The notes below the pieces were generated by a model, which saw only the letters and a list, made by a program, of their open reading frames with translations, was not told where the DNA came from and ran no database searches. Positions 7,988-14,235 of a DNA stretch of 16,008 bases are shown here, piece after piece (within the stretch, counting starts at the first letter, position 1; every line of letters starts with the position of its first letter). Where the stretch lies: positions 1-16,008 of the forward strand of contig DPGN01000052.1 of assembly GCA_003523185.1 (NCBI GenBank), read 5' to 3'. Made by a program: the position numbers and the translations under genes. The DNA is from Halieaceae bacterium (GTDB taxonomy: Bacteria; Pseudomonadota; Gammaproteobacteria; Pseudomonadales; Halieaceae).

Positions 7988-9517
7988 TCAGGCCAGCGAT
8001 TCTCTTAACTGGAACTTCAACACCTTACCGGCCGGGTTGCGAGGAAGTGCGTCAACCACATGCAGACGCAATGGGAGCTTGTAGCGCGCTAGCTTGGTTT
8101 CGGCGAAGCTCCGCAATTCTTCGAGCGACAGGTCCGCATCTGGAACCAGTGCCGCCACGGCTGTCACAGCCTCACCCCATTTTTCATCAGGCAAACCGAT
8201 GACCGCCACTTCGGCCACAGCCGGATGTTCAAACAAGACGCTCTCGACCTCAGCCGGGTAGACATTTTCGCCACCCGAGATCACCATATCCTTGAGTCGG
8301 TCACAGATGTAGAGATACCCCTCCTCGTCCAGATAGCCCACATCGCCAGAGTGAAACCATCCAAGTTCATCAATGGCACTGGCGGTCGCATCAGGTCGAT
8401 TCCAGTAACCCTTCATGATGTTTGGACCCTTGATACAGATTTCGCCTCGCTCGAGCGCCGCCACAGGCGAGTTAGAACCGTCCACGATGCGAATATCTGT
8501 GTGCACCGGTGGCAGACCTACCGAACCCAGTTTTTCCAAGCATCGCTGCGGCCCGAGAAAGGATGCAAAGGGACTGGTCTCGGTAAGACCGTAACCTTGG
8601 CAGAAACTGATACCGCGCTCCCCATACAGTGAAATCAAAGACTCTGGACACGGTGCCGCGCCCACAATCAAGATGTCGATAGACGAGAGGTCTGTGCTTG
8701 AGAATGCAGGGTGCTGTGACATGAAGAGGAACATGGCCGGCGCGCCGAACATGTGAGAAACCTTGTGTCGCTCAATCGCTTGGAGAACCGCCTCAGGTTC
8801 AAAGTGTCGGAGTAACACCAGTGGGTTGCCCATTTGAAAGGCCGAAATCGTCATGACGTTCAAACCGCCGATGTGGAATAACGGCGCGGCGGTGAGTAAG
8901 ACGTCGGTGTTTTTTGCACCGAAGGCCAGATTCGCGTTGACGTTATTCCAGACAATATTGCCGTGAGTCAACATCGCGCCTTTTGGCAGCCCGGTCGTGC
9001 CGGAGGTATACATAATCAGTAAGGTATCGTGCGCGCTAGAGCTCGCGATTTCTGGCGCAGCGTCAGCTTCTTGCATTGCCTGCTCAAGGCAGTCATAGCC
9101 AGGAGGCGTTCCCTCCACCGCAAAATAGTGATGACAAGGCAATCGATCGCGGACACTGTCGATCACGTCAGTCAGTTCGGGATCTACCACCAAAGTGTGT
9201 ACACCGGCATCGCCGATAATGAAGGCAAGTTCTTCGCCGGTGAGCCGGAAGTTCAGCGGAACAAACACAGCACCCAAACTAATACTGGCAAACATAGTCT
9301 CAATGAAGCCCGGCTGATTAAAACCAAGAAAACCAACCCGATCGCCGACGCAAACGCCCCGGCTACGCAATAATCCCGCCTGTTTTCGGACACGCGTTGC
9401 GAACTCCCCGTAGGTCGTGGTCTTACCCTCGAAAATAATGGCCGTGTTACCGGGGTTTTGTTCTGCCTGTTTTATGAACTGTGCAGCAACATTAAAGTTG
9501 GGTTCGGGGCGGTGCAT
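7988..9517 (-). CDS. AMP-forming acyl-CoA ligase (fatty-acid-CoA ligase family)
   Basis: A member of the ANL adenylating superfamily that would activate a carboxylic acid to its acyl-adenylate and then the CoA thioester. The 509-residue length is typical of medium/long-chain or aryl-CoA ligases. Core motifs are complete: the phosphate loop YTSGTTGLPKG (170-180), GYGLTE (308-313), GWFHSGD (386-392), DRLKDMVISGGENVYPAE (406-423), and the catalytic lysine K498 in PAGKVLK. Position next to plsC points to a lipid role, but the acyl substrate cannot be read from sequence. The ATG follows AGAGGT at about eight bases. The 113-bp gap before it holds a perfect palindrome but no clear promoter. Confidence 0.92.
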   Translation of the reverse strand: MHRPEPNFNVAAQFIKQAEQNPGNTAIIFEGKTTTYGEFATRVRKQAGLLRSRGVCVGDRVGFLGFNQPGFIETMFASISLGAVFVPLNFRLTGEELAFIIGDAGVHTLVVDPELTDVIDSVRDRLPCHHYFAVEGTPPGYDCLEQAMQEADAAPEIASSSAHDTLLIMYTSGTTGLPKGAMLTHGNIVWNNVNANLAFGAKNTDVLLTAAPLFHIGGLNVMTISAFQMGNPLVLLRHFEPEAVLQAIERHKVSHMFGAPAMFLFMSQHPAFSSTDLSSIDILIVGAAPCPESLISLYGERGISFCQGYGLTETSPFASFLGPQRCLEKLGSVGLPPVHTDIRIVDGSNSPVAALERGEICIKGPNIMKGYWNRPDATASAIDELGWFHSGDVGYLDEEGYLYICDRLKDMVISGGENVYPAEVESVLFEHPAVAEVAVIGLPDEKWGEAVTAVAALVPDADLSLEELRSFAETKLARYKLPLRLHVVDALPRNPAGKVLKFQLRESLA

Positions 9518-9608
9518 TTGGGTCTACCTCTTGTTCACACTGTTGCTTGTTAATGACTTTTCTCTTCATAGGCTTGGCTGGGCGGGTTTCCGCTTGGGGA
9601 TCACGGGG

Positions 9609-9618
9609 GTATCGATAC
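9609..9618. repeat. Ten-base perfect palindrome between methyltransferase and ligase genes
   Basis: GTATCGATAC is fully self-complementary with no loop, which fits a protein-binding site better than an RNA hairpin. It lies about 90 bp before the ligase start and just after the methyltransferase stop. The rest of this 113-bp gap shows only a weak 4-bp stem (GCGG/CCGC near 9583-9594) without a U-run. Confidence 0.25.
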
Positions 9619-9630
9619 GACCCGGAAAGG

Positions 9631-10251
9631 TCAGAGAACTCTCGCTTCACCCCAGGTATTGAATCCTGCAATAGCCGGAGTTCCTGGCAGGTACATCTGC
9701 TCAATGGTATCAATCCCAAACCCTGCGTCTTGCAATAGCTGTCTGGTATCTCGCGTAATATGGCAGCCACCGAAGAGTCGTTTCCAAACTGGATTGACTC
9801 GACGTTGCCATTTTGCGACTGGCTCGTCGGGCGCAATGCCGTGCTCACAGAAAAAGAGCGTGCCACCGGGTTTAAGCATACGGCGCGCCTCAGCCAGCGC
9901 TGTATCCGGGTTGGGAACCGTGCACAACGTAAAGGTAATCAATACTGAGTCAAACGAGCCACCCTCGAGCGGTATGTCCTCAGCAGAACCCTGAATAAAT
10001 TCGACATTAACGTTGGCTTGATCTGCCCTTTCGGCGGCCAAATCCCAAGATTTACTGCAAGGATCAATACCCACAACTTTATCAACCCGATCGGCCTGAT
10101 AGTGAGGCAGATTGTGTCCCGCACCAATGCCGAATTCGAGGACCCGCCCGTGGGCGCGGGGAACCACCTTTTGTCGCTGTCGTATGACTGGCTTGGTTCC
10201 ACATGCGCAGGTTACCAATCGCGGTACAACATAATCGTTATAAAGTCCCAT
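9631..10251 (-). CDS. Class I SAM-dependent methyltransferase (METTL7-like)
   Basis: A 206-residue Rossmann-type methyltransferase. Motif I is VLEFGIGAGHN (37-47), the ribose-binding acidic residue is D63 (VGIDPC), followed by GSAEDIPLEGGSFDSV (88-103) and LKPGGTLFFCEHG (126-138). The C-terminal GGCHITRDT (161-169) resembles the segment found in the METTL7/thiol-type and related type 11 methyltransferases, which I use only as a family pointer. An N-terminal CAC motif with nearby cysteine and a GLYNDYVVPRL start is typical of the bacterial group. The ATG follows GAGGGG. It lies 43 nt after plsC. The substrate is unknown; a lipid or thiol is plausible from context. Confidence 0.88.
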   Translation of the reverse strand: MGLYNDYVVPRLVTCACGTKPVIRQRQKVVPRAHGRVLEFGIGAGHNLPHYQADRVDKVVGIDPCSKSWDLAAERADQANVNVEFIQGSAEDIPLEGGSFDSVLITFTLCTVPNPDTALAEARRMLKPGGTLFFCEHGIAPDEPVAKWQRRVNPVWKRLFGGCHITRDTRQLLQDAGFGIDTIEQMYLPGTPAIAGFNTWGEARVL

Positions 10252-10259
10252 CTATGCCC

Positions 10260-10280
10260 CTCTGAATGATGTCTCTGAAT
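10260..10280. repeat. Short tandem direct repeat in the plsC-methyltransferase gap
   Basis: ATTCAGAG occurs twice on the minus strand with a five-base spacer, in the 43-bp gap between plsC and the methyltransferase. The copy nearer the gene partly overlaps its GAGGGG ribosome site, so a factor bound to the repeat in RNA or DNA could affect translation. With such short units chance is possible. Confidence 0.25.
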
Positions 10281-10294
10281 CACTAGTCCAAAAT

Positions 10295-11041
10295 TTAGTT
10301 TATGTAGGCCTCTGAGTCGATTACGCGCATTTCAGTCTCAATCCACGCCTCGACACGTTTCATAAATGCGATAGCGTCTTCACCCTCCTCCGGCGTAAGT
10401 GCTGGACCAATTGAGATGTCCACGGTTCCGGGGACAAAGCGCCACGTTTTTCGCGGCCAACAACGGCCAGTCGCTGCAGCGACGGGAACCACGACCGCCC
10501 CAGTTTCAAGCGCCAGCCGCGCTGCACCGGATTTGTACAAAAGTTGATCGCCTCGTGCAGCCCGTGTGCCCTCAGGAAACATGATGATCCACTTTCCTTG
10601 ATCCATTAACTTGGCGCCAATCGTAGCCACACGCTGCCAGGCATCGCCCTTGGCACCGCGATCAATCGGGACCATATGCAGACGACCAATTGCCCAACCA
10701 AAAAAAGGCACCCATCGGAGCTCTTTCTTGTACACATAGGCAACCGGATTGGTCATGACACTCGGGAAAAAAAAGGTTTCAAATGTGGATTGGTGCTTAC
10801 TGCAGATAATGACCCGATTACCCTCTGCAGTGGCAAGTAAGTTGTCGTAACCCTTCACCTGAGTTTTGACACCGCCGACGTACCTCGTCGCCGCTATAGC
10901 GAGTTGTAGCCAGGGTCTACCAATCCAAAAATAGGTCACGCGATAAGGTGCAATAAAGGACGAGATCACTAATGCCGTGGCAAGCGGTATCACGGTGACG
11001 GCCATAATCAGAAAAACTAAAGCGGAACGAATAGCCAACAC
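10295..11041 (-). CDS. plsC: 1-acyl-sn-glycerol-3-phosphate acyltransferase (PlsC family)
   Basis: A membrane-associated acyltransferase that would convert lysophosphatidic acid to phosphatidic acid. I chose GTG at 11041 (MLAIRSALVFLIM, 248 residues), which has GGGGGA upstream and the usual family N-terminus; a TTG at 11056 adds five residues but has no ribosome site. An N-terminal hydrophobic helix spans about 5-30. Motif I is HQSTFE (83-88), with Glu in place of the usual Asp, a known variant in proteobacterial PlsC proteins. Motif II is around VPIDRG (124-129), motif III FPEGTR (155-160), motif IV VPVAAATG (185-192). It is the first gene of the minus-strand operon. A broader acyl-acceptor role (lyso-lipid or ornithine lipid) cannot be excluded. 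Confidence 0.9.
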   Translation of the reverse strand: MLAIRSALVFLIMAVTVIPLATALVISSFIAPYRVTYFWIGRPWLQLAIAATRYVGGVKTQVKGYDNLLATAEGNRVIICSKHQSTFETFFFPSVMTNPVAYVYKKELRWVPFFGWAIGRLHMVPIDRGAKGDAWQRVATIGAKLMDQGKWIIMFPEGTRAARGDQLLYKSGAARLALETGAVVVPVAAATGRCWPRKTWRFVPGTVDISIGPALTPEEGEDAIAFMKRVEAWIETEMRVIDSEAYIN

Positions 11042-11077
11042 GGAAGTCCCCCACAAACAGTTACAAGGCGCGCATGG

Positions 11078-11105
11078 ATAGTATCAAGGTCGAGCTGTCG
11101 CACAA
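11078..11105 (-). promoter_or_regulatory. Candidate promoter for the plsC-rlmL gene run
   Basis: TTGTGC (11100-11105) and TACTAT (11078-11083) on the minus strand are separated by 16 bases, giving a leader of about 30 nt to the plsC GTG. No other promoter of similar quality is seen before rlmL, so the six genes may form one transcript. Confidence 0.5.
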
Positions 11106-11128
11106 GCACTTACAAAAATAGGTCAACG

Positions 11129-11157
11129 CTGTCATTCCAGGGTCTGGGGTTTATAAT
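11129..11157 (+). promoter_or_regulatory. Candidate promoter for the small basic protein and downstream genes
   Basis: A perfect TATAAT (11152-11157) is preceded after 17 bases by CTGTCA (11129-11134), four of six matches to TTGACA. Transcription would start near 11164, placing GAGGAG at or near the 5' end of the RNA. It is divergent from the plsC promoter with the two -35 boxes about 24 bp apart. Confidence 0.6.
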
Positions 11158-11177
11158 GAAGTTGAGGAGCGAGTACA

Positions 11178-11507
11178 GTGAAGAAACCGCCGTCAAAACA
11201 GGACATACGCCGTCGACTCGAGTCACAGACACGATCGTATCTTGATCGTGGCGGCGAGATCCGCGCGGTGCCCCAAGGTCTTAGTGCTGTTGACGAAGCG
11301 ATCTCTCCCATCAAGACGCCTATTTTTACGGGAAAGCCGCAGCAACGAACGCCCGTAAACGATGTCATTGAGACGTTGCGACATCGGCGCGAGTCACAAT
11401 TAAAACGCGCCCCAAAAACCGTCAGACGTCGAAAACCGCAGCCCCGGAAGCAAATTGTCTACGACGATTTCGGTGAGCCACTCCGGATTGTCTATCACGA
11501 AGAATAA
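11178..11507 (+). CDS. Small basic protein of unknown function (109 aa)
   Basis: I do not recognise a named family. The GTG start (11178-11180) has GAGGAG eight bases upstream and a strong -10 box before it, so the gene is well supported. The N-terminal part contains an amphipathic stretch and YLDRGGEIRAVPQGLSAVD (21-39); the RGG-[EK]-hydrophobic pattern also occurs in small gammaproteobacterial regulators such as SutA, but the resemblance is too short to assign function. The middle is predicted helical (VIETLRHRRESQLKR), followed by an Arg/Lys/Pro-rich tract and an acidic end (YDDFGEP..VYHEE). No signal peptide or membrane segment is present; the charge pattern suggests a cytoplasmic nucleic-acid- or ribosome-associated protein, which is inference. 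Confidence 0.75.
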   Translation: MKKPPSKQDIRRRLESQTRSYLDRGGEIRAVPQGLSAVDEAISPIKTPIFTGKPQQRTPVNDVIETLRHRRESQLKRAPKTVRRRKPQPRKQIVYDDFGEPLRIVYHEE

Positions 11508-11535
11508 CCCTCGGTGAACTGAGCACATCAGGACC

Positions 11536-11551
11536 GCGTAGGGAACTACGC
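11536..11551 (+). promoter_or_regulatory. GNRA-capped hairpin just upstream of the SRPBCC-SDR gene
   Basis: GCGTAG-GGAA-CTACGC forms a perfect 6-bp stem with a GGAA (GNRA) tetraloop, ending seven bases before the GGGAG ribosome site. There is no U-run, so it is not a typical terminator. It may stabilise or punctuate the message between the small protein and the fusion gene or affect initiation. Confidence 0.45.
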
Positions 11552-11568
11552 ATGCTGTGGGAGTTGTG

Positions 11569-12987
11569 ATGTTAGGCATTACCAAGACGATTACTGTTGA
11601 GCGAAGCGCAGAGGACTGCTTCCTCTATTTAAGTGATGTTCGGAACCTCATCGAATGGGATCCGGCCGTGTCCGCTACCTGCAAAGATTCACAAGGACCC
11701 GTTGCGAAAGGCTCGTACTTCACTGTGCGCGTGGCCATTGGTGCACTCTCGGTCCCATTCCGATACATCATCACCGAACATAACCCCTATCAACGGATGG
11801 TGATTGCCGGCAGAAGCGCTGTTCTCAACGTCAACGACACCCTCGAATTAAGCGAGTCTGATGGAAAAACAACCATCAGCTATCGCGCAGAATTTCACTT
11901 TAAGTTTGGACTTGAACGCCTTTTCCCAAGGCTTGCTGAAGCACTGGATAGGCAATGTCAGCTAGCCATCGATGGATTGGAGAGTGCGCTTACCGCAATG
12001 GCTGATGAAGCCGTTCTGAGCGCTCGAAACGAGAAAGCTGACGCAAAGACCTTAAGTGCGCTTCGGACGTTTACGCGGCATGGGTACGTCACTGGCCGCA
12101 AAGTCTGGGCACCGATGAGTGAGCGCATGGACGGCCGCCATGTAGTCCTCACTGGCGCCAATTCTGGAATTGGACTTGCAGCAGCCATTGATCTTGCCTC
12201 AGCGGGCGCGTCATTGACGCTAGTTGTGAGAGATGAGGCCAAGGCCGCGCAAACCGCAGAGACCATCAGAGAGGCCACGGGCAGAAGCGATATTCAATTT
12301 GAATTCGCAGATCTCAGTCTCCTAAAGGATACCGACGCGCTGATCTACCGCCTCCTTGCAAAAGGGGACGCAATCGATGTCCTAATAAACAATGCAGGTG
12401 CGTTGTTTAACGACCACACGATGACCCCTGAGGGATTGGAGAAAAGCTATGCGCTATTACTGCTCTCGCCCTGGAGACTGTGTGAACAGCTATTGCCACT
12501 TCTGAAAGATCATGACCAGACAGCGCGCATCATCAACGTCGTATCTGGCGGCATGTATGCAGAGCGACTCAATCTAAAGCGACTCAACATGGCTTCTGAT
12601 GGCTATCGGGGCGCCAGAGCCTATGCACAATGTAAACGAGCCTTGAGCATAATGACTGAGGCATGGGCAGAGCGATGGCGGGAATACAACATTGTTGTCA
12701 ACGCGATGCATCCCGGCTGGTCAGATACCCCGGGCGTACAAAAGTCGCTTCCCCTCTTTCGTCGGCTAACAAGACTCGTACTTCGCTCACATGCCGAGGG
12801 CGCGGACACCGTAGTTTGGCTGGCTCAGTCCAATCAGGCGGCCTTATCTACGGGCAAACTATTTTTGGATCGGGAGCCACGATCGACCTACCTACTGGGC
12901 AACAATGTCGAATCCGAGGACGACCGGAAAGCATTGGAGCCGCGCTTACAACGCGATTTCGAATCCGTGCTCACCGCCGCATGTTGA
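11569..12987 (+). CDS. SRPBCC (START-like) / short-chain dehydrogenase fusion protein
   Basis: A 472-residue two-domain protein. Residues about 1-145 look like a SRPBCC/polyketide-cyclase-like ligand-binding fold: ITKTITVERSAEDCFLYLSDV, then IEWDP, alternating strands and a long C-terminal helix. Residues about 185-460 form a classical SDR with TGANSGIG (195-202) for NAD(P), NNAG (274-277), S326 in VVSGG, and the catalytic Y352-xxx-K356; HPGW at 381-384 is also typical. The SDR resembles retinol-dehydrogenase/DHRS12-type enzymes acting on hydrophobic alcohols or ketones. A helical linker lies between the domains. GGGAG five bases before ATG 11569 decides the start; a GTG at 11557 adds four residues. 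Substrate unknown; the START-like domain may deliver it, which is inference. Confidence 0.9.
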   Translation: MLGITKTITVERSAEDCFLYLSDVRNLIEWDPAVSATCKDSQGPVAKGSYFTVRVAIGALSVPFRYIITEHNPYQRMVIAGRSAVLNVNDTLELSESDGKTTISYRAEFHFKFGLERLFPRLAEALDRQCQLAIDGLESALTAMADEAVLSARNEKADAKTLSALRTFTRHGYVTGRKVWAPMSERMDGRHVVLTGANSGIGLAAAIDLASAGASLTLVVRDEAKAAQTAETIREATGRSDIQFEFADLSLLKDTDALIYRLLAKGDAIDVLINNAGALFNDHTMTPEGLEKSYALLLLSPWRLCEQLLPLLKDHDQTARIINVVSGGMYAERLNLKRLNMASDGYRGARAYAQCKRALSIMTEAWAERWREYNIVVNAMHPGWSDTPGVQKSLPLFRRLTRLVLRSHAEGADTVVWLAQSNQAALSTGKLFLDREPRSTYLLGNNVESEDDRKALEPRLQRDFESVLTAAC

Positions 12988-13016
12988 TAGGACGAACCTC
13001 GAGCACGACCAATCTC

Positions 13017-13045
13017 TTGAGTCGCATCCCATGTCACCGTATGTT
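13017..13045 (+). promoter_or_regulatory. Possible internal promoter for the epoxide hydrolase
   Basis: TTGAGT (13017-13022) and TATGTT (13040-13045) are 17 bases apart, each four of six to consensus, in the 84-bp gap after the SRPBCC-SDR gene. This would give a leader of about 20 nt. No terminator is seen in the gap, so cotranscription with upstream genes is equally likely. Confidence 0.3.
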
Positions 13046-13071
13046 GAGGTAATCAGCAGCGGCGCACGAGT

Positions 13072-14235
13072 ATGCCCATGGACTCAACTACGATTCGGCC
13101 CTTCACACCATCAATATCAACGGAAGTCATTGAAGATCTCATTCAGCGGCTCGAGAAGACGCGACTTCCAGAGGCCGAAACAGTCGAAGATTGGAGTCAG
13201 GGTGTCCCGCTGAGTTATCAAGCAGAGCTTCTAAACTACTGGACCCACGATTACGATTTTGCGCGTCTCGAGCGAAGGCTAGGGGCGTTCGATAACTTTA
13301 AAACTGACATCGACGGCGTGGAGATTCATTTCATCCACAAGCGTAGTCAGCACACCGCAGCGACGCCTCTGCTGATCACCCATGGGTGGCCTGGATCAGT
13401 TCTGGAATACCTCGACATTCTCGACGCACTAACGGATCCAACGCAGCATGGCGGCACACCGGACGATGCATTCAATGTGGTACTACCAGCCCTCCCCGGA
13501 TTTGGTTTTTCGGGTAAACCCAGAGATACCGGCACGGGCGTTCCCAAGATCGCCACTCTCTGGGAGACGCTCATGGGTCGATTGAATTACGGCGAATTCC
13601 ACGCTCACGGTGGTGACTGGGGCTCTATCGTTACGCAAGCAATCCTCCTACAACAAGAAACCTCCTGCACCGCGGGGCACTGCACGCTGCCGATCGTGCT
13701 GCCGGATGAGACAACCTTGGCTGAGCCGCAACCCGCTGAGCTCGATGCGCTTGAATCTTTCCAGTTTTATAACGATTGGGACTCGGGTTATTCAAAGCAA
13801 CAGAGCACCCGGCCGCAAACACTAGGGTATGGCCTCGCCGATTCTCCCTCGGGCCAAATGGCATGGATCGTGGAAAAATTTGCCTTTTGGATGGATTGCG
13901 AGCAAAACGGCGTTCGACACCCTGAAAACGTGCTTTCCAAAGACCAACTGCTGGACAACGTCACGCTGTATTGGGCCACAAACTCAGCCGCGTCCTCAGC
14001 ACGACTTTATTGGGAAAGTTTTAATACCCCAAATTTAGACCCCATCATCCGACCCATGGCATTGAGTGTGTTCCCCAGGGAAATCATGCGTACAAGTGAA
14101 CGCTGGGCCCGAGGTCGATTCCACAACCTGGTGCACTTCAACAATCAGTTCGAGCGTGGTGGACATTTTGCCGCGCTAGAGATGCCAGATACTCTCGTGA
14201 GTGAGATAAGAACCTGGCGTTCTAAAACACGTTAA
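13072..14235 (+). CDS. Epoxide hydrolase, microsomal (EPHX1-like) type
   Basis: An alpha/beta-hydrolase that would open epoxides to vicinal diols through an Asp-ester intermediate. The 387-residue protein has the N-terminal epoxide-hydrolase domain (about 8-115: IRPFTPSISTEVIEDLIQRL, with the conserved WSQGVPLSY) and then the catalytic fold. Oxyanion motif HGWPGS is at 104-109, nucleophile D182 in GGDWGS, lid tyrosines Y240 and Y313, acid E337 in VFPREI, and base H365 in RGGHFAALE. These align one for one with the mammalian microsomal enzyme. No N-terminal membrane anchor is present, so it is cytoplasmic. The ribosome site is weak. Substrate unknown; position after an SDR suggests a hydrophobic xenobiotic or terpenoid-like compound. 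Confidence 0.93.
   Translation: MPMDSTTIRPFTPSISTEVIEDLIQRLEKTRLPEAETVEDWSQGVPLSYQAELLNYWTHDYDFARLERRLGAFDNFKTDIDGVEIHFIHKRSQHTAATPLLITHGWPGSVLEYLDILDALTDPTQHGGTPDDAFNVVLPALPGFGFSGKPRDTGTGVPKIATLWETLMGRLNYGEFHAHGGDWGSIVTQAILLQQETSCTAGHCTLPIVLPDETTLAEPQPAELDALESFQFYNDWDSGYSKQQSTRPQTLGYGLADSPSGQMAWIVEKFAFWMDCEQNGVRHPENVLSKDQLLDNVTLYWATNSAASSARLYWESFNTPNLDPIIRPMALSVFPREIMRTSERWARGRFHNLVHFNNQFERGGHFAALEMPDTLVSEIRTWRSKTR

Noticed and set aside
9492..9866. A 124-codon minus-strand frame overlapping the methyltransferase and ligase genes
   Set aside because: It lies mostly inside the methyltransferase in another frame, has no family-like sequence, and both overlapped genes carry complete conserved motifs.
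11132..11368. Minus-strand frame antisense to the small basic protein
   Set aside because: The plus-strand gene has a strong promoter and ribosome site; the antisense frame has neither and shows no coding character.
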